From assembly GCF_003385395.1 (NCBI RefSeq), contig NZ_QNUG01000022.1, forward strand, positions 1 to 58,827: 58,827 nt of DNA. The letters run 5' to 3'. The notes beneath the pieces were generated by a model. That model saw only the letters and a list, made by a program, of their open reading frames with translations, searched no databases and was not told where the DNA came from. This DNA comes from Epilithonimonas hispanica (lineage in GTDB: Bacteria; Bacteroidota; Bacteroidia; Flavobacteriales; Weeksellaceae). Numbering within the stretch: position 1 is the first letter of the stretch; each line of letters begins with the position of its first letter. The translations under genes were made by a program, and so were the position numbers. This document shows, piece after piece, positions 15,567-24,849 of the stretch.

Positions 15567-18479
15567 ATGAATCTATTTCATTTAAGTAAAACCAATAGAG
15601 CCGCATTGTTTTTCGCAATGACTCTATTACCAACAGGTCTTGTCTATGCGCAGAGCAAACGGGACACTGTACAAAAGGAGAAGCAGATTGAGGAGGTTGT
15701 TATGATAGGCTATGGTAAGCAGAAAAAAGCAGATCTTACATCTGCGATTAGTACGCTAAATCCAAAAGAAGTTTTAAAAGCGCCCGGAGGTGTTGCAAGT
15801 GCCTTACAAGGTACTGTTGCTGGTGTTAATGTTTCGGGAGGTAAAATTAGAATCAGGGGTACAGCTTCTATAACAGGCTCTACAGATCCACTCTGGGTTG
15901 TTGATGGTATCATTGGAGGTGTTATTCCTAATGATGATGAGATAGAATCAATACAAGTTTTAAAAGATGCTGCTTCTTCTGCCATATATGGGGTAAGAGG
16001 ATCAAATGGTGTTATTTTGGTAACAACCAAAAAAGGGAAGAAAGGCGCAATGCAGATGAATTTTAATACATATTATGGTATTTCTGAATTATCAAAAAAA
16101 ATTGATATGATGAATGCCTATGATTATTCGCTGTATGTTAATGAACTTTATTACAATTCATCTAGCCCTGCTGATATTGCTAATGGTACTTGGAACAAAA
16201 TTGTGCCAACTAATGCAGCAAAACCAAGCCAACCATTGGCAAATACCAATTGGTTCGACAAATATTTTACTAAAACAGCCTTCAAAAAGTATAATTTTAG
16301 TGTAAACGGAGGAGGAGATTGGGGAGACTATCGATTCGGAGTATCTCACGAAGACTCAGACAATAGCTTGGACACATATAAATTTAATACCAATAATATT
16401 TTTGGTAACGTTCAGGCTACAAAAGACAAATTTACATTTGGGGGTAGAATCAATTTATCTTTTAACAATACGGATCAAAAAACTGGTGCAAGTTTAATGA
16501 ATACATTGATGCTCCCATCAAACTTACCAGTCTATAATCCCGATGGAAGTTATTATATCACAGGAATAAATGGTCTAGATGGTAATGATCTTTCTAACCA
16601 AGTGTGGTTTCTAAAAAATCAACAGGCAAGGAATAGATCAACCAGCACATTAGCCAATGCGTATGTAGAATATAAGATTTTGGATTGGCTAAAGTTTAAA
16701 TCTTCATACACTTATCAAAACGATAGCTATGTAAACGAAGAAAGAATACCGCAATACGATTTAGGAGCCTCTCGTCAAAATTATAATTATCAAACAAGAA
16801 CGAGAGGAGGTGGTAACCATCAGATTTGGGAAAATCTTTTATCTTATGATAAAAGTTTTGGAAAACATAATTTCTCAGGAACTGTAGGTACAATATCAGA
16901 AACATTCTTTACTTCTTCCACAACCAATACGGGACAGAGTCAGGAAATAAATTATTTTGCTCCAGAAATTTTGTATCCTAATAATCAAACAATTAGAGGA
17001 GACAAATATGAGAGTGCATTTTATTCTTATTTAGGTAGATTAATGTACAACTATGATAGTAAATATCTATTTACAGCTAACTTCAGAGCAGACCAAACAT
17101 CAAAATTTGCTCCAGGAAAACGTTGGGGTTACTTTCCTTCATTTTCTATCGGTTGGAATGTTACGAGAGAATCTTTTATGCAATCGACATCTAATTGGTT
17201 AAATAATTGGAAAATACGTGCAACATTAGGATGGATTGGTAGTGCAGGAGCTGTGGGTAATTATGACTATCAATCAGTAGTCCAGATTAATAATAGATAT
17301 TATACTTTTGGATCAGGACAAACTTCACCAAATGCTGCAGCATCTAATGTGCCTGCACCATTGCCAGAATCAATTGCTAATAAAGAATTAACCTGGGAAA
17401 CCACTAAGGATATGGGCTTGGGTACAGATATAGATTTGTTTAATAACAAATTATCGATAAACATAGACTATTATAATAGGCAGGTTTCTAACATGATTGT
17501 AGGTATACAGCCTCCAGGTTCTGCTGGGACACCTAACATTATTAATATGAATGTCGGTGATATGACCAACAAGGGATTAGAGGTTGCAGCGACTTATCGT
17601 CCTCAGATTGGCAATGTAAAATTTAGTATTTCACCTAATTTTTCCACCTATTCTAATATGGTGACAAGTTTAGGAATAGCTAAAGCACTTGCTGGCGGAA
17701 ATATAAACACAGGGGCTAATGTTACAAAAACTGTTGTAGGTATGCCTGTTGCCCAGTTTTGGGGATACCAGACTAATGGTATTTTTAAAACCGATGCAGA
17801 AGCAAAAGCTTCTGGACAGCAAGGAGCTTCTGCTGGTGACTTAAGGTATGTTGATCGTAATGGCGACGGAAAAATTACAGAAGAAGATAAAACTTATCTA
17901 GGATCACCACTTCCGAAGTGGTCTGCAGGTATTAATATCACTTTAGAATATAAAGGTTTTGATTTCTCAATCTTAGGCCAAGGCGATTTTGGAAATAAAA
18001 TTTATAATAACTGGAAATCTCAGCTTATGGGAGGTTATGCCGCTAAAAACCAATTGCAGGATATGAACAACAGATTCCGTGCAACTGATATAACTTTTAC
18101 AACATATGGTGGTGAGACTGTATTTTTACCGGCTAATACAAATACAAATATTCCAAGAGCCATTTTAAATGATCCAAATAATAATCATATCAATGCTTCG
18201 GATTATTTTATAGAAGATGGATCATATTTCAGAATAAATCGAATTACTTTGGGTTATACTCTCAAAAAAGATTTGACAGAAAAACTTTTTGTACAGAATC
18301 TTAGATTCTATGCAGGGGTGAGAAATCCATTTACATTTACAAATTATTCTATGTTTGACCCGCAGGTTCCTAATAGCGGAAGTACTTTAGATCGAGGGGT
18401 AGATGGGACTGTTTATTATTCAACAAATACCTATTGGAGCCCAAGAGAATATTTCTGGGGATTACAGCTAACTTTCTAA
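15567..18479 (+). CDS. SusC-like TonB-dependent receptor for xylan oligosaccharides
   Basis: 970 residues. The signal peptide ends LVYAQ near residue 29. The mature chain starts almost directly with the TonB-box-like IEEVVMIGYGKQKKADLTSAI, followed by the plug domain (IRIRGTASITGSTDPLWVVDGI, then GVRGSNGVILVTTKKG), then a long barrel ending YFWGLQLTF. The N-terminal carboxypeptidase-regulatory-like domain usual in many SusC proteins is absent. SusC proteins import oligosaccharides across the outer membrane together with a SusD lid, and the SusD gene begins 10 bp downstream. It is the only SusC in the window. Substrate is inferred from the neighbouring enzymes. Confidence 0.93.
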   Translation: MNLFHLSKTNRAALFFAMTLLPTGLVYAQSKRDTVQKEKQIEEVVMIGYGKQKKADLTSAISTLNPKEVLKAPGGVASALQGTVAGVNVSGGKIRIRGTASITGSTDPLWVVDGIIGGVIPNDDEIESIQVLKDAASSAIYGVRGSNGVILVTTKKGKKGAMQMNFNTYYGISELSKKIDMMNAYDYSLYVNELYYNSSSPADIANGTWNKIVPTNAAKPSQPLANTNWFDKYFTKTAFKKYNFSVNGGGDWGDYRFGVSHEDSDNSLDTYKFNTNNIFGNVQATKDKFTFGGRINLSFNNTDQKTGASLMNTLMLPSNLPVYNPDGSYYITGINGLDGNDLSNQVWFLKNQQARNRSTSTLANAYVEYKILDWLKFKSSYTYQNDSYVNEERIPQYDLGASRQNYNYQTRTRGGGNHQIWENLLSYDKSFGKHNFSGTVGTISETFFTSSTTNTGQSQEINYFAPEILYPNNQTIRGDKYESAFYSYLGRLMYNYDSKYLFTANFRADQTSKFAPGKRWGYFPSFSIGWNVTRESFMQSTSNWLNNWKIRATLGWIGSAGAVGNYDYQSVVQINNRYYTFGSGQTSPNAAASNVPAPLPESIANKELTWETTKDMGLGTDIDLFNNKLSINIDYYNRQVSNMIVGIQPPGSAGTPNIINMNVGDMTNKGLEVAATYRPQIGNVKFSISPNFSTYSNMVTSLGIAKALAGGNINTGANVTKTVVGMPVAQFWGYQTNGIFKTDAEAKASGQQGASAGDLRYVDRNGDGKITEEDKTYLGSPLPKWSAGINITLEYKGFDFSILGQGDFGNKIYNNWKSQLMGGYAAKNQLQDMNNRFRATDITFTTYGGETVFLPANTNTNIPRAILNDPNNNHINASDYFIEDGSYFRINRITLGYTLKKDLTEKLFVQNLRFYAGVRNPFTFTNYSMFDPQVPNSGSTLDRGVDGTVYYSTNTYWSPREYFWGLQLTF

Positions 18480-18489
18480 ACTTATCAAA

Positions 18490-20310
18490 ATGAAAACAAA
18501 ATATTCGAATTTTTTAGTAATAGCAGCCGTTGCTCTTTCTGCAAGTGCTTGCCGTCCAGATATGGATTATGCGAATCCACAAGCACCAAATGATCAAAAT
18601 TATTATAGTACAAAAGAGCATTTAACTTACGCCGTTAATGGTGCTTATAATATATTGCAGAGAGGTGGTGGCTGGGCAAGATGTATGCCTTTCGTTCTAA
18701 ATGCCCGTAGCGATGAGTATGTTTTTACAAGCGGCGCTGCGGCAGGAGAGCCAGCTTCTGCAAATATGTCAGCTTATACTATTAGTGCTGATAATGAGTT
18801 TCTTACGCTTGCATATAGAGATTTTTATGTTCTGCAATATGCAGCCAATCTAGCTATTACTAAGCTTAAGGAAAATCAAGGGAATGCATTCAATCTATCA
18901 AATGCAGCCGACAAAGCTTTGTATGATCGTCTTATGGGAGAAGCTTATTTTTTAAGAGGTCTTAGTCGTTTTTACATCACATTTAACTGGGGAGATAAGG
19001 TGCCAGATAGAGATTATGTAACAACTGGCGGAAGCGATCTTACAAAAGGCCCGGCTCAACCTGGTGAGATTTATCAAAAGATGATATCTGATTTTAGCAC
19101 AGCAGCCAATCTTTTACCCGTAAGATCATTAGTATATTCTAATTCAAATGATATAGGAAGAGCAACAAAAGGATCTGCATTAGCATTTTTGGCAAAAGCC
19201 TATATGGCAAGACCAATCTTAGATGGTTCTGCATCTGCTGGTAGTGCAGAATGGGGGAAAGCCAAAATAGCTCTTAAACAAATTATTGATAGTGGAGAGT
19301 ATCAACTAACAAACGATTATAGAAGTAATGGAGCAGAAGCTACAGAAAATAATTCTGAATCTATATTCGAAGTTCAGTTTTCCCAAAGTTTGGATACAAA
19401 TGGATATAATCCAGTCGCTAATGGTGATGAAGGCGGTTGGACTATTACAGGTCAAAATAACTGGAGACAAATTGAACTTACATCACCTAACTCTGCAGAA
19501 TCTGGTAGATGGTGGAACGGAATGCCTTCAGTAGCTATATATAATGAATTTGAAAGAGATTCTTCTGGTAAAATTATTGACCCTCGTGCATATCAGGGTA
19601 TGTGGATTCCTAATGGTGCAAAGTTCTTAGGAAAAAGTGGAAATTGGTTAACTTATAATCAGCTCTTTAGTGGAGGTGTTTTTGATCAATGGCGTAACAA
19701 ATGGTTTGCAACAAGAAAGTATGGTGAGGATCATTTTGTAAGTGATGCGAGTAGAAGTGGTAATAATGATCGTCTTTTAAGATATGCAGATGTTTTGTTA
19801 ATGTATGCAGAATGTGCTGTAGAAACAGGTGATAATGCAACAGCTTTACAATACATTAATATAGTAAGAAACCGTGCTAACAATCGTATGCAAAATGTTA
19901 CTCCAGCAGACGCAGATTTATTTTACGCAACAGGAAGAGGTGCTCTTCCAACAGCAGAACAAGTTCTTGCTTCGGCACCGGTTTTAGGAAGAGTTATTGA
20001 TGATGCAGGCAACGTCATTGTACCAGGTACACAGATAAATAGTATCAGAAGACTAATTAAACATGAGTACTCTGTAGAGTTATATTGGGAAGGTTGGCGT
20101 TTTTTCAATCTTATGAGATGGCATAACAATACCAATGATCCAGATGCTGCAAATATCTTAGATAATTTAGCCAAAAAGAAAGATATACAAATTTATCAAA
20201 CAGGGCTAACAGGTACTGTACCATTTAATTATTCTAGGCATCTCAGAGTTCCTATTCCTTCTCAAGAATTAACAACAAATCCTAATATGTCAGGAAATTC
20301 AGCAAATTAA
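18490..20310 (+). CDS. SusD-like glycan-binding lipoprotein
   Basis: 606 residues. The lipoprotein signal is clear: a hydrophobic core, then SASAC with Cys21 as the lipidation site. The chain follows the RagB/SusD pattern: YYSTKEHLTYAVNGAYNILQ at the N-terminus, GEAYFLRGLSRFYITFNWGDKVP, TPR-like helices (YADVLLMYAECAVETGDNATALQYINIVRNRA), and EYSVELYWEGWRFFNLMRW near the C-terminus. It forms the lid of the SusC transporter and captures oligosaccharides at the cell surface. A strong terminator follows at 20332. Confidence 0.94.
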   Translation: MKTKYSNFLVIAAVALSASACRPDMDYANPQAPNDQNYYSTKEHLTYAVNGAYNILQRGGGWARCMPFVLNARSDEYVFTSGAAAGEPASANMSAYTISADNEFLTLAYRDFYVLQYAANLAITKLKENQGNAFNLSNAADKALYDRLMGEAYFLRGLSRFYITFNWGDKVPDRDYVTTGGSDLTKGPAQPGEIYQKMISDFSTAANLLPVRSLVYSNSNDIGRATKGSALAFLAKAYMARPILDGSASAGSAEWGKAKIALKQIIDSGEYQLTNDYRSNGAEATENNSESIFEVQFSQSLDTNGYNPVANGDEGGWTITGQNNWRQIELTSPNSAESGRWWNGMPSVAIYNEFERDSSGKIIDPRAYQGMWIPNGAKFLGKSGNWLTYNQLFSGGVFDQWRNKWFATRKYGEDHFVSDASRSGNNDRLLRYADVLLMYAECAVETGDNATALQYINIVRNRANNRMQNVTPADADLFYATGRGALPTAEQVLASAPVLGRVIDDAGNVIVPGTQINSIRRLIKHEYSVELYWEGWRFFNLMRWHNNTNDPDAANILDNLAKKKDIQIYQTGLTGTVPFNYSRHLRVPIPSQELTTNPNMSGNSAN

Positions 20311-20331
20311 TATCAAATCTTCTCAAAAGGT

Positions 20332-20361
20332 GAATGGACTTTACTGTCCATTCATCTTTTT
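20332..20361 (+). terminator. Terminator after susD
   Basis: A perfect 8-bp stem GAATGGAC / GTCCATTC with a 6-nt loop is followed by a T-rich tail. It ends the xylB-xylA-susCD unit and separates it from the GH95 gene. Confidence 0.85.
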
Positions 20362-20391
20362 GTTATCTACTCTTTTCTTTTAAAGAAAATT

Positions 20392-20410
20392 AAGTGTAAT
20401 AGTAAAATAA
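20392..20410. promoter_or_regulatory. Degenerate operator before GH95
   Basis: AAGTGTAA-TAG-TAAAATAA: the left half is a perfect match to the other sites and the right half is poor. It ends a few bases before the ATG at 20416, after the susD terminator, where a repressor would block a new transcript. Confidence 0.4.
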
Positions 20411-20415
20411 AATCA

Positions 20416-22875
20416 ATGAACGCCAAACCTTCCATACTCATTATTACTTTGCTTATCAGCCTGTTTTCCTTTGCCCAAAAAGGGAAAAATAAGTTGTGGT
20501 ACGATAAACCCGCTGTGCAGTGGGTGGAAGCATTACCCGTTGGAAACGGAAGATTGGCGGCTATGGTTTTTGGCAATCCTGCCCAGGAGAAACTTCAGCT
20601 GAACGAAGGGACATTCTGGTCGGGCGGCCCATCGCGAAACGACAATCCTGATGGTCCAAAAGTTTTGGATTCTATCCGCTATTATTTATTTAACGGAAAC
20701 TATAAAAGAGCTCAGATCCTTGCAGATAAAGGCTTAACGGCAAAATCACTTCACGGCTCGGCTTTCCAGAATATTGGTGATTTTACACTCGATTTCAGTA
20801 ATCTTAATGATGTTAAAAATTATTACCGTGAATTGGATATCGAAAAAGCTATTGCCCCAACGACATTTACTTCCAACGGAATTAATTTTAAAAGAGAAAT
20901 TTTTACTTCAATTCCGGATCATATAATGGTTATCAGACTAAGTTCTGACCATAGAAACGCACTCAGTTTCAAAGCTAATTTTGATGGCGAACTCAAAAAA
21001 AACAGCAAAGCCATTGATTCCAACACCTTGCAAATGGACGGATTGTCCTCGACATTAGACGGCGTTCCGGGGCAGGTGAAATTCAATGCATTGGCGAAAT
21101 TCATCAATAAAGGAGGCAAAACCAGCGCTTCTGATAACGGAATTTCTGTAAGCAATGCTGACGAAGTAATAATATTAATTTCTATTGCAACCAACTTTAC
21201 CAATTACAAAACTTTGGATACTGATGAGGTTTCCAAAAGCAGAAAATACATTGCAGAAGCAGAGTACAAGACCTATAAAACTTTACTGGAAAATCATCTG
21301 AATATTTATCAGAAATATTTTAAAAGAGTCGATTTTGAATTAGGAACTTCCGAAGCGGCAAAACAGCCCACGGATATTCGGGTAAAAAACTTTGCGAAAA
21401 GCTACGACCCGGAACTCATCTCGCTGTACTACCAATTTGGAAGATATTTATTGATTTCTTCTTCCCAACCCGGCGGTCAGCCTGCCAATCTGCAAGGGAT
21501 TTGGAACAACTCCAACAAACCGGTTTGGGACAGCAAATATACCATCAATATCAATACAGAGATGAATTACTGGCCATCCGAAAAAACCAATCTTCCCGAG
21601 ATGCACGAGCCACTGATTCAGATGATAAAAGACCTGAGCGAATCGGGGAAAGAAACCGCAAAAGTAATGTACAAAAGCCGTGGCTGGGTTGCCCATCATA
21701 ACACCGATATTTGGCGTATTACGGGCGTTGTAGACTTTGCCAATGCTGGGCTGTGGCCTTTGGGAGGAGCTTGGCTATCGCAACATCTGTGGGAAAGATA
21801 TTTATACAGCGGTGACAAAAACTATCTCAAATCTATTTATCCTGTTCTGAAATCTGCGACTCAGTTTTACGAAGATTTTTTAATTGAAGAACCTACGCAC
21901 CATTGGCTGGTCGTGAGTCCGTCGATGTCTCCCGAAAATATTCCGCAAGGGCATCAGGGAAGTGCTTTGGCAGCAGGCAATACGATGGATAATCAGTTGA
22001 TGTTCGACTTGTTTTCCAAAACCAGAAAAGCGGCAGAAATTTTAAATTTAGACTCAGATAAAATTCCGGTTTGGAACAATATCATTTCAAAATTACCACC
22101 GATGAAAATCGGAAGATATGGTCAATTGCAGGAATGGGCAGAAGACTGGGACAACCCGAAAGATAATCACAGACACGTTTCGCATCTCTACGGATTGTTT
22201 CCGTCCAACCAAATCAATCCTTTTACGACACCTGAATTGTTGGATGCCTCCAAAACCGTTTTATTGCATCGTGGCGACGTTTCCACAGGCTGGAGTATGG
22301 GCTGGAAAGTCAATCTTTGGGCAAAATTATTAGACGGAACCCACGCCAATAAATTAATCAAAGACCAATTGACTTTAATAGAGAAAGACGGTTGGGGCAA
22401 AAAAGGCGGAACATATCCAAATCTTTTCGACGCACATCCGCCGTTTCAGATTGATGGAAATTTTGGCTGCACTTCAGGAATTACCGAAATGCTTTTGCAA
22501 ACCCAAAACAGTTTCATCGACATTCTTCCCGCACTTCCCGATGAATGGAAAAACGGAAAAATTGCAGGCCTGAAAACGTATGGCGGTTTTGAAATCAACA
22601 TAATCTGGGAGAATAATAAAGCGAAAGAAATCATCATAAAATCAAATTTAGGCGGAAACTGCAGAATCAGAATTCCGAACGAAATGGAATTAAAAGCAAA
22701 AACAAAACTCAAAAAAGCAGAAGGCAAAAACCCGAATCCTTTTTTTGAAACGCCTGAGATAAAAAAGCCGCTGATTTCCAGTGGAGCCCAATTAAATCCT
22801 GTCGAAATGAAAGAATCTGTGATCTATGATTTCCCAACTGAAGCAGGAAAAACTTATATTTTAAAAATGAAATAA
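20416..22875 (+). CDS. GH95 family alpha-L-fucosidase/alpha-L-galactosidase
   Basis: 819 residues with a signal peptide (ILIITLLISLFSFAQ). The N-terminal domain has WVEALPVGNGRLAAMVFGNPAQEKLQLNEGTFWSGGP, a hallmark of GH95. The (alpha/alpha)6 barrel includes NLQGIWNNSNKPVWDSKYTININTEMNYW, the Asn pair used to position the catalytic water, and DAHPPFQIDGNFGCTSGI with the conserved Asp of the active site. Known members remove alpha-1,2-L-fucose or alpha-L-galactose. In a xylan locus an L-galactosidase acting on complex glucuronoarabinoxylan side chains is the more likely role, but specificity cannot be read from the motifs. It starts a new unit after a terminator and is 6 bp from the next gene. 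Confidence 0.88.
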   Translation: MNAKPSILIITLLISLFSFAQKGKNKLWYDKPAVQWVEALPVGNGRLAAMVFGNPAQEKLQLNEGTFWSGGPSRNDNPDGPKVLDSIRYYLFNGNYKRAQILADKGLTAKSLHGSAFQNIGDFTLDFSNLNDVKNYYRELDIEKAIAPTTFTSNGINFKREIFTSIPDHIMVIRLSSDHRNALSFKANFDGELKKNSKAIDSNTLQMDGLSSTLDGVPGQVKFNALAKFINKGGKTSASDNGISVSNADEVIILISIATNFTNYKTLDTDEVSKSRKYIAEAEYKTYKTLLENHLNIYQKYFKRVDFELGTSEAAKQPTDIRVKNFAKSYDPELISLYYQFGRYLLISSSQPGGQPANLQGIWNNSNKPVWDSKYTININTEMNYWPSEKTNLPEMHEPLIQMIKDLSESGKETAKVMYKSRGWVAHHNTDIWRITGVVDFANAGLWPLGGAWLSQHLWERYLYSGDKNYLKSIYPVLKSATQFYEDFLIEEPTHHWLVVSPSMSPENIPQGHQGSALAAGNTMDNQLMFDLFSKTRKAAEILNLDSDKIPVWNNIISKLPPMKIGRYGQLQEWAEDWDNPKDNHRHVSHLYGLFPSNQINPFTTPELLDASKTVLLHRGDVSTGWSMGWKVNLWAKLLDGTHANKLIKDQLTLIEKDGWGKKGGTYPNLFDAHPPFQIDGNFGCTSGITEMLLQTQNSFIDILPALPDEWKNGKIAGLKTYGGFEINIIWENNKAKEIIIKSNLGGNCRIRIPNEMELKAKTKLKKAEGKNPNPFFETPEIKKPLISSGAQLNPVEMKESVIYDFPTEAGKTYILKMK

Positions 22876-22881
22876 TTATAT

Positions 22882-24600
22882 ATGAAAAAGATAACAATGA
22901 ATCCCAATTTACTAAAAAACAAAACCAGCATTTTTGCTACTCTGGCTCTAATTTCTGCAACCAGCATCTCGGCCCAGACATTCACCGATTTTCAATATAA
23001 AGGAAACGATAAGATATATAACGACAACCCTCTGAAACCAGACGAATTTTATTCTCCGATTCTTCAGGGTTGCTATCCCGACCCGAGTATTACCAAAAAA
23101 GGAGATGATTATTACTTAGTAAACTCTTCTTTCTCAATGTTTCCGGGTGTTCCGATTTTCACCTCTAAAGATTTGGTGAATTGGAAACAGGTTGGGCACG
23201 TTCTCGACAGACCTTCTCAGCTGAAAGTAGAAAAAGGCGGAGTTTCTCACGGAATTTATGCACCAGACATCAAATACAACAAATACAACGACACTTTTTA
23301 TATGATTACTACCCAGATTGCGGGCGGAGTCGGCAATATGGTCGTAAAAACCAAAGACCCGGCAAAAGGTTGGAGCGAAGTCCAGAAATTGAATTTTGAC
23401 GGTATCGACCCTGCCATTTTCTTTGATGATGACGGAAAAGCTTACATCGTTCACAACGACGCTCCACCAAAAGGAACCGAGCAGTATCAAGGTCACCGCG
23501 TTATAAAAATTTGGGATTACGATTTGGAAAAAGATCAGGTTGTCGAAGGTTCAGACAGAATTATTGTAAACGGTGGAGTCGACCTTTCTCAAAAGCCGAT
23601 TTGGATTGAAGGTCCGCATTTATACAAATACAAAGGAAAATATTATCTGATGTGTGCGGAAGGCGGAACCGGAGGCAACCACAGCGAAGTGATTTTTATT
23701 GCAGATTCTCCGAAAGGTCCGTTTGTTCCCGCTAAAAACAATCCAATTCTTACGCAAAGATATTTTCCTAGAGACAGAAAAGAAAAAGTAGATTGGGCAG
23801 GTCACGCCGATTTGGTGGAAGGTCAGAACGGACAATGGTACGGCGTATTTTTAGCCATTCGTCCCAACGAAAAAGGACGTGTAAATCACGGTAGAGAAAC
23901 CTTTATTCTTCCGGTTGACTGGAGCGGAACTTATCCTGTTTTCCAAAATGGCCTGGTTCCGATGAAACCGAAATTGAAAATGCCACAAGGTGTTCAGAAT
24001 CAAACCGGACAAAATGGATTTTTCCCGAACGGAAATTTCACGTATAATGATAAACTGACCGATAAAAACCTCGATTTCCGTTGGATTGCAATGCGTGGAC
24101 CGCGTGAAAACTTCATTTCGACTACAAAAACGGGTGTTAAAGTGAACCCGATGGAGACAAATATCAAAGCGTTGGCTCCGATTTCATCTTTGTTCCACAG
24201 ATTACAGCACGAAGATTTTGAGACATCTGTAACCCTTGATTTTAAACCTAAATCTGAAAAAGAATTAGCCGGAATCACGCTCTACCAAAGCGAAACGTTC
24301 AATTATGTTTTCGGAGTTACGAAGAAAGACAAAGACTTCTACATCGTTTTAGAAAGAACTGAAAAAGGAAGTTCAAAACTGATTGCAAGTGAGAAAATTT
24401 CATTAGGTAAGACCATTAAATTCCAGGCAGTTGGTGAGAAAGATAACATTAGCTTCAATTATTCTTTGGACGGCAAAAATTTCAAAAATCTTGGCGGTCC
24501 GGTTTCTGGCGATATCCTTTCTACCGATGTTGCAGGAGGTTTCACAGGAAGTTTAATTGGCTTGTACAGCACTTCGTCCAATGATATTGTGCCGAATTAA
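22882..24600 (+). CDS. GH43 beta-xylosidase/alpha-L-arabinofuranosidase with C-terminal beta-sandwich
   Basis: 572 residues. The signal peptide ends SISAQ. The five-bladed propeller begins with GCYPDPSITKKGDDYYLVNSSF, with the catalytic base Asp in YPDPS. It continues with GIYAPDIKY, GIDPAIFFDDDGKAYIVHND (the middle Asp) and WIEGPHLYKYKGKYYLMCAEGG (the acid Glu). The rest, from about residue 380 (NFTYNDKLTDKNLDFRWIAMRGP), matches the concanavalin-like C-terminal domain of GH43 xylosidases. Two start codons are possible, 22882 and 22897; the first gives a longer charged N-region. It is probably co-transcribed with GH95. Exact linkage preference is not determined. Confidence 0.88.
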   Translation: MKKITMNPNLLKNKTSIFATLALISATSISAQTFTDFQYKGNDKIYNDNPLKPDEFYSPILQGCYPDPSITKKGDDYYLVNSSFSMFPGVPIFTSKDLVNWKQVGHVLDRPSQLKVEKGGVSHGIYAPDIKYNKYNDTFYMITTQIAGGVGNMVVKTKDPAKGWSEVQKLNFDGIDPAIFFDDDGKAYIVHNDAPPKGTEQYQGHRVIKIWDYDLEKDQVVEGSDRIIVNGGVDLSQKPIWIEGPHLYKYKGKYYLMCAEGGTGGNHSEVIFIADSPKGPFVPAKNNPILTQRYFPRDRKEKVDWAGHADLVEGQNGQWYGVFLAIRPNEKGRVNHGRETFILPVDWSGTYPVFQNGLVPMKPKLKMPQGVQNQTGQNGFFPNGNFTYNDKLTDKNLDFRWIAMRGPRENFISTTKTGVKVNPMETNIKALAPISSLFHRLQHEDFETSVTLDFKPKSEKELAGITLYQSETFNYVFGVTKKDKDFYIVLERTEKGSSKLIASEKISLGKTIKFQAVGEKDNISFNYSLDGKNFKNLGGPVSGDILSTDVAGGFTGSLIGLYSTSSNDIVPN

Positions 24601-24669
24601 TTTAACCATTTTAAACCTTCAAGGTTTTGTAAAGTAAAAGTAGTAATATCAATAGAAAATCAATAGGAA

Positions 24670-24803
24670 CGGGCTTTAGCCCGTTTTCAAAGAAAACAAT
24701 CGATCGGCTTTAGCCCAAATTTACAATAATATAAGCTTGATTTGATAAGCTAATTTGAAATAAACAGCTAGTATTAGTAATGTCACACTGAGCTTGTCGA
24801 AGT
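24670..24803. repeat. Dispersed palindromic repeats in the gap between two GH43 genes
   Basis: CGGGCTTTAGCCCG at 24670-24683 and CGGCTTTAGCCC at 24705-24716 belong to the GGCTTTAGCC family that recurs at 52958-53068. CACTGAGCTTGTCGAAGTG near 24785-24803 is the CTGAGC-N3-GTCGAAG type. No gene lies in the 250-bp gap. Confidence 0.7.
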
Positions 24804-24849
24804 GTTTTTTAAGATTGCTTAAAATCAACCAAACCAAAATATCAAAACC

